A DNA stretch of 64,000 nt, from contig NZ_JFHD01000001.1 in the NCBI RefSeq assembly GCF_000698575.1, forward strand, positions 124,001-188,000, given 5' to 3'. Below are positions 27,368-36,193 of this stretch, one piece after another. Positions within the stretch are counted from its first letter, which is position 1. Every line of letters starts with the position of its first letter. Source of the DNA: Caballeronia zhejiangensis (GTDB taxonomy: Bacteria > Pseudomonadota > Gammaproteobacteria > Burkholderiales > Burkholderiaceae). The position numbers were made by a program, and so were the translations under genes. Below the pieces are notes generated by a model. It saw nothing but the letters and a program-made list of their open reading frames with translations, had not been told where the DNA came from and did no database searches.

Positions 27368-28213
27368 ATGAGCGCCATTGCAGCGCCCGCTCGCATCGAC
27401 CGCTTCAGCAAGCTCGCGGGCGTTCCGGGACTCGAATACTGCAGCTCGGGCCCGCGACCTTATTCGCTGGAATTGAGCAATTCGTCAGACATGATCTGCC
27501 TGCTGCTCGGCACGATCGTCTCCGATACGCGCTACGACGACGGCCCCGCCGCGCCCTTCACGTTTCGCGCAGAAACGGCCGCGTATCATCCGCGCGGCGG
27601 CAGCATGCGTATCGACGCGCACGATGTGCGGCATGGCTTCATCGCGTTTCGATATGCCGATGCGTTCGTGGACCGCATCGCCGATCGCAACGCGGAACCG
27701 TTGCGTCGCGCGGGCAGCCGCAGCAATCTCGACGCCGATCCGATCCGTCATCTCGTGCGCTATGCGCGTCAGAAAGCGCATGACGGATCGGGCAAGACCG
27801 ATCCGTGGGAACTGCAGTGCGTCGCTACGCTCGCGTGGATCGAAACGACGCGTCATCTCGAACGCGCCGCGCGCGAACGTAAATCGGCGCTGACGGACGC
27901 TACATTCGCAACGCTCGCAGCCTATGTCGCCGACAACATCGATCAGAACCTGTCCTGCGCGGATATCGCCGCCGAGCTCGATCTGCCCGTGCGCGCGGTC
28001 TTCGATGGCGTGAAGGCGCGTACCGGTTATTCGCTCTATCGCTATGTGCTGGAGAAGCGCATCGGCGCCGCTGCGCGCATGTTGCGCGCGGACGATGCGC
28101 CGCTTGTCGATATCGCCGCCGCGTGCGGATTTTCGTCGCAGCAACACATGACGGCGCTCTTTTCGAAACGGCTCGGAACCACGCCACTGCGCTATCGAAA
28201 AGCCGCGGGATAA
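27368..28213 (+). CDS. AraC-family transcriptional regulator
   Basis: The protein has 281 residues. The C-terminal 100 residues form the double helix-turn-helix: NLSCADIAAELDLPVRAVF and PLVDIAAACGFSSQQHMTALF with the FSKRLGTTPLRYRK end. The N-terminal sensor domain is not recognisable beyond a beta-rich AraC-type pocket. The longer frames from 27163 and 27230 lack a ribosome site; ATG 27368 has AGGAG. It is divergent from the hydroquinone operon and is likely its activator. Confidence 0.87.
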   Translation: MSAIAAPARIDRFSKLAGVPGLEYCSSGPRPYSLELSNSSDMICLLLGTIVSDTRYDDGPAAPFTFRAETAAYHPRGGSMRIDAHDVRHGFIAFRYADAFVDRIADRNAEPLRRAGSRSNLDADPIRHLVRYARQKAHDGSGKTDPWELQCVATLAWIETTRHLERAARERKSALTDATFATLAAYVADNIDQNLSCADIAAELDLPVRAVFDGVKARTGYSLYRYVLEKRIGAAARMLRADDAPLVDIAAACGFSSQQHMTALFSKRLGTTPLRYRKAAG

Positions 28214-28226
28214 GCCAGGAGGAAGC

Positions 28227-29192
28227 ATGGACCTCTTCATGTCGATGGAGGCCTTCGTTCGCGCAGCCGAAGCGCAGAGTTTCGCGAGCGCGGCGCGGCA
28301 GCTCGGCGTGGCGAAATCGGTTGTCACGTCGCGTGTGAAGCAACTCGAGGAGCACTTCGGCGTCGCGCTGTTTCATCGCTCGACGCGTGCCGTGCGGCTT
28401 TCGGAAGTCGGCGAATCCTACTATCAGGATTGCCTGCTGCTCGTGTCGAAAGTGAACGAGCTGTCGGGACGCGCGATTCCCGAAACGCAATCGCTCTGTG
28501 GCACGCTCAACGTTCATGTCTTGCCCGGCTTCGCGCTCGGACACTTTTCGCAGGCGCTGATCGCGTTTCGCGAGGCGCATCCGCGCATCGAGTTCGTCGT
28601 GACGGTGAACGATCGCGTGATCGATCCCGTGCAGGAAGGCTTCGATCTCGCTCTGCAGATTTATCCGCCCGCGTCGAACCTGCTCGTCGAGCGCAAGCTC
28701 TTTCCGGTGCGCGGCGTATTGTGCGCGACGCCCGCGTATCTCAAGGAAGAGCCTGCGATCGAGACGCCGCTCGATTTGCTGCGTCACGATTTCGCGCGTT
28801 ACGCGCACTATCCGTGGGGCGACAACTGGCCGCTCATGAAGGGCAACGAGTGCTATGAGATCGCGCTCAACGCGGTGCTTAAAACCAATAGCGTGCATCT
28901 GCTGCTCGAGTTCGCGCGCGCGGGCGCGGGCGTCGTCTATCTGCCGACGATGGTCGCTGCCAGCGATCTGCTCGAACGCCGTCTCGTGCGCGTGCTGCCC
29001 GATTACGCTGCGCCGCCGTTGTGGCTGTCCGCGGTGTATCCGACTTCGCATCGTTCGACGACCAAGGTGAAAGCGTTCGTCGACTTCCTGCGCGAGCGCT
29101 ATCTGAGCGAGCCGCAATGGGACAAGGCACTCGGCATTTCGCCGCCCGATGACGAAGAGCGCAACGTCGACGAAGAACTCGGCGACGTGTGA
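28227..29192 (+). CDS. LysR-family transcriptional regulator
   Basis: The protein has 321 residues. The N-terminal winged helix contains AFVRAAEAQSFASAARQLGV and is followed by a periplasmic-binding-like sensor domain (GTLNVHVLPGFALGHF onward). AGGAGG precedes the ATG, 13 bases after the AraC stop, so the two regulators share a transcript. LysR proteins such as PnpR control hydroquinone-pathway operons. Having two regulators of different families in one transcript suggests control by two different effectors. Confidence 0.9.
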   Translation: MDLFMSMEAFVRAAEAQSFASAARQLGVAKSVVTSRVKQLEEHFGVALFHRSTRAVRLSEVGESYYQDCLLLVSKVNELSGRAIPETQSLCGTLNVHVLPGFALGHFSQALIAFREAHPRIEFVVTVNDRVIDPVQEGFDLALQIYPPASNLLVERKLFPVRGVLCATPAYLKEEPAIETPLDLLRHDFARYAHYPWGDNWPLMKGNECYEIALNAVLKTNSVHLLLEFARAGAGVVYLPTMVAASDLLERRLVRVLPDYAAPPLWLSAVYPTSHRSTTKVKAFVDFLRERYLSEPQWDKALGISPPDDEERNVDEELGDV

Positions 29193-29198
29193 TCGCAA

Positions 29199-30119
29199 CT
29201 AGAGCACGTAGAGCCACGCGAGCAAGGTGACGATCGAAAAGAGCGTGGTCATCGAGATGACCGCGCCGACCACGCCCTTCTCGACGTCGTATTCCGAAGC
29301 AAGCACGTATGCGCTTTTCGCGGTCGGCACGGCGGCGCACACGACCGCGGCGATGGTCGCGTCGTGACCAAGTCTTGTCGCGAGGCACAGCGCGTACACG
29401 ACGAGCGGCACGATCGCGAGCTTGAGCGCGGTCAACAGCGCGTAGAGATTGACGCGTCCGCGCAACTCGTCGAGCGTGAGATCGAGACCGATCGCGAAGA
29501 GCGCGCATGGCGTCAGTGCTTCGCCGAGTATCGTGAGAAACGATGCGACAGGAACCGGCAGCGTCAATCCGACGACGGACCACAGCAGTCCGCAAATCGT
29601 CGCGAGAATGACGGGATTGGTCGCGATCTGCCGAACGAGCGCGGTGACATCGATCTTGCGCGATGCATCCATCCGGCCGATCTCGACCAGCACGACAAGC
29701 ACAGGAAACATGATCGCGCCGACGAACACCGTCGCGACCGCCGCCGCGAGCACGCCGGGCTTGCCGTAGAGCGTCTTCAGGATCGGCAGCGCGACGAAGC
29801 CGGTGTTGGTCATCGCGACGGCAGCGGCGAGCATCGCAGCGGATGCGAGACTCGCGCCGCGCACGATGCGCGCGACGAGCAACACGGCGGCGAAGCAGAT
29901 CATCGAGCCGCCGCCGAACGCCGCGAGAAAGCGCCATTCGAGCAGCGAGCGAAGCGACTCGTCGGCGATGGTCAGAAAGACCAGCGCGGGCATCGCGACG
30001 TAATATGCGAAGCGCATCAGGGAAGGCGCGAGCGCATGCGGCATGTAGCCCGACACGCGCGCCACCCATCCGGTGAGAATGATGGCAAAGATCGGAAGGA
30101 TCATGCCGGCAAGATGCAT
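29199..30119 (-). CDS. AEC-family (auxin efflux carrier) permease
   Basis: The protein has 306 residues with about ten membrane segments in two halves. The start IILTGWVARVSGYMPHAL and the middle motif NTGFVALPIL match the AEC family, whose bacterial members move mono- and dicarboxylates such as malonate or malate. It converges with the LysR gene (6 bases apart). It could carry a carboxylate linked to the aromatic pathway, but nothing in the sequence fixes the substrate. Confidence 0.85.
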   Translation of the reverse strand: MHLAGMILPIFAIILTGWVARVSGYMPHALAPSLMRFAYYVAMPALVFLTIADESLRSLLEWRFLAAFGGGSMICFAAVLLVARIVRGASLASAAMLAAAVAMTNTGFVALPILKTLYGKPGVLAAAVATVFVGAIMFPVLVVLVEIGRMDASRKIDVTALVRQIATNPVILATICGLLWSVVGLTLPVPVASFLTILGEALTPCALFAIGLDLTLDELRGRVNLYALLTALKLAIVPLVVYALCLATRLGHDATIAAVVCAAVPTAKSAYVLASEYDVEKGVVGAVISMTTLFSIVTLLAWLYVL

Positions 30120-30238
30120 GGCGGACTCCGATATCGATGCAGCGCCCGGCGCGAGCGCTCGCTGCTGAAATGGGCATCATTATCGGAGAAAAACGTCGCG
30201 CGACGTGCGATCTTGCGCAGCCGCGCGACGCTCGTCCG

Positions 30239-31285
30239 CTAGCGTGCGGCCAGCAACGCTCTCGCTTCCTCGCTCGACAGCACGCCTCGCTCCTCGCGAT
30301 TCGCGGCGCTCGCCGCGTAGACATCCTTGCGTGCGTGCGTGATGCCGAGCGGCGCGAAGCCGTTGGCCGGATTGAACGCGAGCCGTTCGATACGCGCTTC
30401 GTCGTCGACGGATGGCGGTGCATCGATTTCGAGTTCGCCGATGGTCACTACGTCCGACTTCCACGCGATGGATGCATCGTTGACGGGCGTCGTTTGTTCA
30501 TCGACGAAGAATTGCACGCCGAGTTGCCACTTGACCGGACCTTGCTCCAGACGATTGCAGATATCGGCGCGCAGATAGTTGTCGCCATGACGCTCGGCGT
30601 TCGTCCCCGAGGACGTCGACGGATGCGGATGCAGCGAATACTTGATCGCCGCCTGCCCTAGTTGCACGACCGATCCCCAGTAATGCTCCGTCGCCAGGCT
30701 GTCGACGTGATGCACTCTGGTTTCCTTGAAAAGGATCGCCAGAATGCGCGCGCCCTCGGCGGGCCCGAGTCTTGCCATCATCATCTCGCGCAAGCCCTGC
30801 GCGATCCCGCTCACCGTGCCTTCCGCAAGCAACGCGACGATGATATCGGCGACCGCCATGAACTGAGCGGCGTCGCGCGCATGTGAGCGACCGCCTTCGT
30901 TGGTCATCAGCAGATCGGTTTCCGCGCCCTCTTCCGTGAAGAACTTGAGCGCGATGCCGCGAACGTCCGGCGACGTGTCCGGCTGCGGACACGGCTGTCC
31001 GTTGGAGATGCGGCATGCGGCGCGATACGTCGCCGGGTGCTTCGCGAAGGGGCCGAATCGCGCGGCATCCGGAATATCATCAGCTATCCGAAGCACTCCG
31101 AAAGCGCCGAGCAATGACTTCTGATGTTGCGCTCGATCGACCTGTCCGTTCAGCCCCGTGTGTTTGCTCGCGGCCAGCTTCGTCTGCTGCGCGCCGATCG
31201 CCGTGACGAGCATCGCGAGCGTGGCGGCGTCATCGAGCTTGTCGGTCCAGCCGGCGCCGTCGCCGGCGGATTGAGGGGAGTTCAC
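30239..31285 (-). CDS. Catalase-like haem protein, short form
   Basis: The protein has about 348 residues, shorter than true catalases (about 480 or more). PDVRGIALKFFTEEG matches the catalase core. DRAQHQKSLLG aligns with the segment that holds the distal His, and ARKDVYAAS retains an R-x3-Y pattern for the haem-ligand Tyr. It belongs to the small catalase-fold proteins, some of which are peroxidases or hydroperoxide-converting enzymes. TTG at 31291 abuts GGAGG, so GTG at 31285 with six-base spacing is preferred. No signal peptide is seen. It is the last gene of a three-gene unit with a cytochrome c. Confidence 0.78.
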   Translation of the reverse strand: MNSPQSAGDGAGWTDKLDDAATLAMLVTAIGAQQTKLAASKHTGLNGQVDRAQHQKSLLGAFGVLRIADDIPDAARFGPFAKHPATYRAACRISNGQPCPQPDTSPDVRGIALKFFTEEGAETDLLMTNEGGRSHARDAAQFMAVADIIVALLAEGTVSGIAQGLREMMMARLGPAEGARILAILFKETRVHHVDSLATEHYWGSVVQLGQAAIKYSLHPHPSTSSGTNAERHGDNYLRADICNRLEQGPVKWQLGVQFFVDEQTTPVNDASIAWKSDVVTIGELEIDAPPSVDDEARIERLAFNPANGFAPLGITHARKDVYAASAANREERGVLSSEEARALLAAR

Positions 31286-31287
31286 GA

Positions 31288-31746
31288 TCAACCTCCGTTC
31301 GCGCCTGGAGTGATAGCGCGCTGTTTAAGTGTAGGTGCGTCAGCTGACTCGTCTGACTCACGCGCCGGCACCGCGCCTGCCGCAATGCTGCCGTCGGCGC
31401 GCGCCGCGAAGTAGCGATAGATCGCGTCGATGTGATTCTCGATCAGCGCGTTGCCGCGATAGGCCGGCATACCCAACGGCGGATTGCCGTCGAGAATCGC
31501 GGCGATGAAGCGCTCGCGGCTCTGCGTGCGCGCAAAGCCGACGATCGACGGCGCGGCGAGTCCTTCATGATCCTTGCCATGGCAGCGCGCGCAGTCGGCG
31601 ACGCGCACGGCCCGCCATGCATCGATCAGCGAGTTGTCGGCTGCGGCCGCTGCGTGAGCATGGGCGACCAGCCAAACGCCGACGATGCCGGCAAGCGCTG
31701 CGCGAATCAATGATTGCGTCCTGAGATTCGGCCGACGTACTTCCAT
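31288..31746 (-). CDS. Exported cytochrome c
   Basis: The protein has about 152 residues. A signal peptide (AALAGIVGVWLVAHAHAAAAA) is followed by CARCH at 52-56 and a likely axial Met in PPLGMPAYRG. An Asp/Ala/Pro-rich C-terminal tail follows the haem domain. The ATG at 31746 overlaps the upstream gene by 40 bases. A TTG at 31710 with AGGA upstream overlaps that gene's stop in the usual coupled manner and still gives a full signal peptide, so the start is uncertain. The catalase-like gene begins two bases after its stop. Confidence 0.82.
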   Translation of the reverse strand: MEVRRPNLRTQSLIRAALAGIVGVWLVAHAHAAAAADNSLIDAWRAVRVADCARCHGKDHEGLAAPSIVGFARTQSRERFIAAILDGNPPLGMPAYRGNALIENHIDAIYRYFAARADGSIAAGAVPARESDESADAPTLKQRAITPGANGG

Positions 31747-32072
31747 CCCTGATCGCGTATCCATACGTAAGTGAAGCCCGTTGGACCGTCGATGAACACG
31801 GTCATCGGCCGCTCGCCCGCCGACGCTTCCTTTTGCGGTTCCGTCGACGCCTGCGTGATGCGCGCTTCCGTCGGCTTCAGGTTCGCATCGCGATCGTCGA
31901 GGCGCCAGCCGTCGTCATCGGCGTAAATGAGGCGTGACGTTCCGCCCGTTGGCGTCTGAACCGTGAACGCGAGCGGATCGGCGTCGGTCGCGGCAGTCGC
32001 GGCGAAGGTGCTGGCGCACGTGAGCATCGTGATCGCGAGGAACGTCGCACGCTTTGTCTGATGGGATCTCAT
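31707..32072 (-). CDS. Secreted protein of unknown function
   Basis: The protein has 121 residues with a Sec signal (ATFLAITMLTCASTFAATAA). The mature part contains no motif I recognise; the C-terminal TVFIDGPTGFTYVWIRDQGWKYVG looks beta-rich. It overlaps the start of the cytochrome c gene, so the two are probably co-translated. It may be an accessory of that cytochrome, but no function can be assigned. Confidence 0.65.
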   Translation of the reverse strand: MRSHQTKRATFLAITMLTCASTFAATAATDADPLAFTVQTPTGGTSRLIYADDDGWRLDDRDANLKPTEARITQASTEPQKEASAGERPMTVFIDGPTGFTYVWIRDQGWKYVGRISGRNH

Positions 32073-32393
32073 TTCGGGTACCTCCTTACGGGCCGCGCGG
32101 TCGCGGCTGTCCAGATGGGCTTATGCATAGAGAACGAACGTGGCCTCGACGAATGTGAAGCCCGGAGATCCGCGTGGCTGACTATTTGATTTCGCTGCGG
32201 ACAAGAGTCTGTCGTGTGGGAGCATCGCCACGCGGGGCCGATGAGCGGCCGTCTTTTGATGGGCTCAACTATCGACCGAACGATCGTCTGGAAAAACCAT
32301 GCATCGGGAGGGATTCAGCCCCGCCATTGGGGGACTGCGAAATGGAACGAGGATCGAATTCGTCGAAGGCGTCCCCGCCGCCTTCGCACATTG
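32073..32393. other. Intergenic region upstream of the catalase-like unit
   Basis: No gene seen in these 321 bases. The region should carry the promoter of the leftward three-gene unit. A short inverted repeat (CAGCCCC...GGGGACTG, about 32317-32337) has no T-run and is not a convincing terminator. Confidence 0.35.
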
Positions 32394-32663
32394 CTACTGG
32401 CCGCTATAGATGTTGCAGCTCAGGCCCGGCGTGCAGAGTTGCATCGTGCTGCCCGTCCAGGCATCGCGCGATGCGCTGCCGGACTTGCTCGTCGACATCG
32501 CTCCGCCATAGCTGGAATCGCTCGTTGCCGTGCTGCCGTCTTGCGCATTCTGCTGCGCGGTGCTGCCTTGGGCCGGCGCCATCTGCATGTTCTGCGTTTG
32601 CGCGACGGCGCTCATCGCGAAGACGCTTGCGGCCGATGCGGCCAATAGAAGAGTTGCTCTCAT
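32394..32663 (-). CDS. Small exported Ser/Gln-rich protein
   Basis: The protein has 89 residues with a clear signal peptide (MRATLLLAASAASVFAMSAVAQ). The mature 67 residues are rich in Gln, Ser, Thr and Gly and end with two cysteines in LCTPGLSCNIYSGQ. Three in-frame starts lie within ten bases; AGAAGG spaced eight bases favours the ATG at 32663. No family is recognised. The two Cys, seven residues apart near the C-terminus, could form a disulphide in the periplasm. Confidence 0.6.
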   Translation of the reverse strand: MRATLLLAASAASVFAMSAVAQTQNMQMAPAQGSTAQQNAQDGSTATSDSSYGGAMSTSKSGSASRDAWTGSTMQLCTPGLSCNIYSGQ

Positions 32664-33038
32664 CGCCATCACCTTCTTGAGTCAAGAAACCGATTGAGGA
32701 CTGCAAGCCTGCGACGAACTCGCGGGCACGCATGCTGGGACCCGGTTTCGAGCGCGAAACGCCGCGCCTTCCGGGCTTCTGATCGAACTTGAGGATGGGG
32801 CTTGTAAGCCCCGAAAGCGCGTGGCGGGTAGCACGCACTCCTACCCTATACCGCGGATCGGAAAAGTAAATTCCCGATCCGCAGTTTCCTTGGCCGGCGC
32901 GCATGGCAGCATCTGCGCGAACGCGCTTGCTTAAGCAGATTGCGATATCGCGGCATGCATCGAGCTTTCAATCGCGTGGCGTTTCGAAGACGATGCACGG
33001 TTTTGCTATATTGGATTTCCCGCCCGGGATTTTCGACG
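32664..33038. other. Divergent intergenic region
   Basis: No gene seen in these 375 bases. The segment separates the small exported protein from the zinc-finger gene and should hold promoters in both directions. Confidence 0.35.
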
Positions 33039-33506
33039 ATGCGTGTCGGCCGACCTGTCAAACCTCTGCCTCATCCGAATTGCGATTACTGCGGCGCGCC
33101 CGCGACCCTGACGCGCGCGGGCGACGAGGCCTATCCGTATCGCGAAGACCACGGCCCGCTCTGGTTGTGCGCCGATTGTCAGGCGTGGATCGGCATCTTT
33201 CCACGCAGCACGCGTAATGTCCCGCTCGGCCGTCTCGCCGATGCCCGCCTGCGCGATCTCAAAGTGAAACTGCACGCCGTTCTCGAACCGCTCGTGCAGG
33301 CGAAGGTCCGGCGCGACGGCTGCAATGTTTTCGAGGCGCGCTCCAAGGGCATGAAGTGGCTCGCGCAGGCGATCGGCGTCGAGCCGGAGAAATGCAGCAT
33401 CCACACGCTGGACGCCGATCAATGCGAGCGCGCGATCGCCGTCGTCGAACATTTTGAACACGAACGCGCCCGGCACCCTTCAGATTCGACGATCGATGAA
33501 CGTTAA
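33039..33506 (+). CDS. Zinc-finger-containing protein (DUF3268 type)
   Basis: The protein has 155 residues. The N-terminus carries CDYCGAP and LCADCQAW, two CxxC knuckles that would bind one zinc, followed by a helical region (RLADARLRDLKVKLHAVLEP). This matches the small zinc-finger proteins annotated as DUF3268. A frame from 32940 is open, but MRVGRPVKPLPHPNCDYCG at 33039 is the natural start. The role is unknown. Confidence 0.7.
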   Translation: MRVGRPVKPLPHPNCDYCGAPATLTRAGDEAYPYREDHGPLWLCADCQAWIGIFPRSTRNVPLGRLADARLRDLKVKLHAVLEPLVQAKVRRDGCNVFEARSKGMKWLAQAIGVEPEKCSIHTLDADQCERAIAVVEHFEHERARHPSDSTIDER

Positions 33507-33537
33507 CCTGAAAAGGTCAACGTTCATCGGTCCTCGC

Positions 33538-34011
33538 ATGTCACGCACTATTCCTTTTCAGCGCTCGCCGCAAGCGACGCGCGCGCGGCTCAGCAAAGCG
33601 CAGCTGCTTCCCATCCCGCGCGCAGTGGCGGACGAGCTCGCACTCGTGGCGCATATGTCGCTGACGGCGTTGCGCTCGGGTTCGTCGGACGTCGCGCCGG
33701 CGCAGCATGTCACCGAGGCGATTTATCTCGCCAAGTTCCTCGCCGAAGCGGGACACGGCGATTTCTCGCATGAAGAACTGCTGCTCGCGGACCAGTCGAT
33801 GGCCGCCGTCTTCGACATCGGACGCACGTCCGGTTCGTGGATCCTCGCGCCCGAGGACTTCGAGCGGATCGCGGCGATCGTGTCGCTCTACGATCATCAG
33901 TTGCGGCGCGCGTCGCTCGCGGCCTTGTCGGTTGCGAGCGAACGGCTCGAACGCTTCAAGGCCGGCGAGCCGTATCAGTCGACGCAAGCCCGCAAGTCGG
34001 CGCGCGTTTGA
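33538..34011 (+). CDS. Conserved hypothetical cytoplasmic protein
   Basis: The protein has 157 residues, is largely helical and has no signal or membrane segment. The region HVTEAIYLAKFLAEAGHGDFSHEELLLADQSMAAV and ILAPEDFERIAAIVSLYDHQL (quoted in part) looks like a helical bundle. I do not recognise a named family. ATGs at 33496 and 33454 are also in frame; none has a good ribosome site, so the start is uncertain. It follows the zinc-finger gene and converges with the receptor gene. Confidence 0.6.
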   Translation: MSRTIPFQRSPQATRARLSKAQLLPIPRAVADELALVAHMSLTALRSGSSDVAPAQHVTEAIYLAKFLAEAGHGDFSHEELLLADQSMAAVFDIGRTSGSWILAPEDFERIAAIVSLYDHQLRRASLAALSVASERLERFKAGEPYQSTQARKSARV

Positions 34012-34026
34012 CGCTCGCGTTCGCCG

Positions 34027-36099
34027 TCAAAAGGCGGTACGCAAGCCGATCATCACGCTGCGGCCGCCTTCCGGCGCGATGTCCCGCACGACCGAGCTCG
34101 CGTAGCGCACTTCCTGATTAGTCAGGTTCTGGCCGCGCAGAAAGGCGAGCCAGTTCGTCGCGCCGACGCGAAATTTGTACGTCAGGATGACGCCGAGCGT
34201 GGTGTAGCTCGCGGTCGGCAGTTCGTTTTCCGGCACGCGATGCTGCGCCCACGCGTGAACCAGTTCGGTTCTCGCGCCGTACGGCCCATACGCGTAGTCG
34301 AGCGCGAGCGTCGCGCGCAGCGGCGAGATGCGTGGCAATGCCTCGCCGGTATCGATGTTGCGAGCGTGCGTGTAGTCCGCGACGATTTCGACATCGAGAC
34401 GTTGCGCGCCCTTGTCGAAGACGCGCCAGGTTCCGTCCAGTTCGACGCCGTAGAACTCCGCGCGCACGCCGCGATAGACGGCTTCGTTGAGCGCATCGTC
34501 GGTGCCGGGCGCGACGGGTTCGTCGTCGTCGTTGACGAGCCGGCCGGTGTTGAATTCCGTCAGATAGTTGCGAAAGCGGCTGTAGAAGACGCCCGCGCTC
34601 GCCTTGTTCGCGCCGCTCGCGAAGCGCATCGACAAATCGGTCGAGATCGCTTTTTCTTTTTGCGCGTCAGGGTTGCCGATCAGATATTGGCCGGTCGCAT
34701 CGTGCGGACCGTTCGAGTAAAGCTCGTAGTACGTGGGCGCGCGTTCCGTGTACGCGACATTGCCGGCGAGGCTCCACGCCGAGTTCAGCTTGAACAGCGC
34801 GCCGGCCGAGACGCTGCCTGCGTTGAAATCGCGCTTCGGGGAATCGGCGAATTTTTCGTTTCCACCCGACGTCGGATCGATGTTCACGTGTTCGTAGCGT
34901 GCGCCGATGCTCAACTTCAGCGCATCCGTGACCGTCCACTCTTCCAGACCGAAAAGCGCCGCGTTCGTCGTCTGCGATGTCGGCACGAGCGCTTCATCGC
35001 CGAGCGCGGAGAACGTGTTCTGGCCGAGTTGCACGCCGATCGCGCCATCGAGCGGACCGATCTTCCGGTGCCGCGCCTCGATGCGCGCCTCGTATCCGTG
35101 ATTGCGGAAAATCGTGCCGGTCTCGCCGTCGTCGATCTCCTTGTGCTCGTAGTCGGTGTAGGCGAAGTCGAGCTTCAACCGGCTGAAGGGGCCTTGCAGA
35201 TCGCGTATCTCCGACGACGCCGCGATGTGATCCTGATGCATGCGAAGACGCACATCGTCCTCGGCGACCGAGCCATAGTTCGCCTCGTATCCGTTGTAGC
35301 TGATGCCCGCGTAACCGTCCGTCCACGTGTAGGACGAGCCGACGGCGCCGCCGTGCCAGCGGCCGTCACTGTTCGGGATGCTGCCGTAGGGTTGCGCGAC
35401 ATCGGGGCCGTCGAGCGCGCGTTGACCATCCGAGTGCGCGAATCCGGGGATGCGCTCGTTACTCGTCTCGCGATCGAAGGCATCGACGTGGAAAGCGAAT
35501 CGGCCATTTCCGCCTTCGACTTGCGCGGCGCCGGCGCGGGCATCGTTGGCGCCGCCGTAGCTGGCATCGACTTGTCCCGACACGCCTTTGATCGGGTCGC
35601 GCGGGATGCGGTTGTCGATCGTATTCACTACTCCGCCGATCGCGTTCCCGCCGTAGAGCAACGCCGCCGGCCCACGCACGATTTCCACCCGTTCCACTGA
35701 GAGCGATTCTTGCGGCACGGCGTGGTCGTAGGACAACGACGATGCGTCGTAAGCCGCGACGCCGTTCTGCAGCAAGCGGATTCGGTCCCCGTCCATGCCG
35801 CGGATGATCGGCCTTCCGACCATCGGACCGTAGGTTGTCGTCGAGACTCCGGGGAGTCCGTTCAGGGTTTCGCCGAGGGAGTCGGCGCGTCGCAGTGTGA
35901 GGGCAGTGCCGTCGAGGACGCTTGTCGGGGATGCCAAAGCGTTTGAGCCTAGCGGGTTCGCGGTTACGAAGATCGGTTGGAGCGATGTGTCGTTTATCGG
36001 TTGAGATTGGGCGCTGGCCGCAGTTGTGATTAGGAGCGCCGTCCAAGGCAGGACGTTGAAGGCGCGGGCGGGCGTCGATGTTGGGTTTGGACTGAACAC
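34027..36099 (-). CDS. TonB-dependent outer-membrane receptor, ZnuD-like (zinc)
   Basis: The protein has about 690 residues. A plug domain (about 35-150; GETLNGLPGVSTTTYGP, RPIIRGMDGDRIRLLQNG, VERVEIVRGPAALLYGG) is followed by a 22-strand barrel ending in Phe (GLRTAF). The plug segment with SSLSYDHAVPQESL closely resembles ZnuD zinc receptors. A frame from 36165 has no ribosome site and would place a Zur-like box inside the gene. GTG at 36099 gives a normal signal peptide (PWTALLITTAASAQ). Zinc is inferred from plug similarity and the boxes; haem or another metal remains possible. Confidence 0.82.
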   Translation of the reverse strand: MFSPNPTSTPARAFNVLPWTALLITTAASAQSQPINDTSLQPIFVTANPLGSNALASPTSVLDGTALTLRRADSLGETLNGLPGVSTTTYGPMVGRPIIRGMDGDRIRLLQNGVAAYDASSLSYDHAVPQESLSVERVEIVRGPAALLYGGNAIGGVVNTIDNRIPRDPIKGVSGQVDASYGGANDARAGAAQVEGGNGRFAFHVDAFDRETSNERIPGFAHSDGQRALDGPDVAQPYGSIPNSDGRWHGGAVGSSYTWTDGYAGISYNGYEANYGSVAEDDVRLRMHQDHIAASSEIRDLQGPFSRLKLDFAYTDYEHKEIDDGETGTIFRNHGYEARIEARHRKIGPLDGAIGVQLGQNTFSALGDEALVPTSQTTNAALFGLEEWTVTDALKLSIGARYEHVNIDPTSGGNEKFADSPKRDFNAGSVSAGALFKLNSAWSLAGNVAYTERAPTYYELYSNGPHDATGQYLIGNPDAQKEKAISTDLSMRFASGANKASAGVFYSRFRNYLTEFNTGRLVNDDDEPVAPGTDDALNEAVYRGVRAEFYGVELDGTWRVFDKGAQRLDVEIVADYTHARNIDTGEALPRISPLRATLALDYAYGPYGARTELVHAWAQHRVPENELPTASYTTLGVILTYKFRVGATNWLAFLRGQNLTNQEVRYASSVVRDIAPEGGRSVMIGLRTAF

Positions 36100-36113
36100 G
36101 GTCGCTCTATGTG

Positions 36114-36125
36114 ATGTTATAACGT
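36114..36125. promoter_or_regulatory. Zur-like operator, proximal
   Basis: ATGTTATAACGT is a near-perfect dyad fitting AYGTTATAACRT, the core known for Zur (zinc uptake repressor) boxes in proteobacteria. It ends 15 bases upstream of the chosen receptor start, overlapping the expected promoter or leader. Confidence 0.6.
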
Positions 36126-36181
36126 TTCGTTTGGTCGGCGCTGTCCGGGCATGGAGGCGGCACATCGCTGTGAACGACGAA

Positions 36182-36193
36182 ATGATATAACGT
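36182..36193. promoter_or_regulatory. Zur-like operator, distal
   Basis: ATGATATAACGT matches the proximal box except for one base. It lies 68 bases further upstream in the same orientation. Two copies in an otherwise GC-rich region make chance unlikely. Confidence 0.5.
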
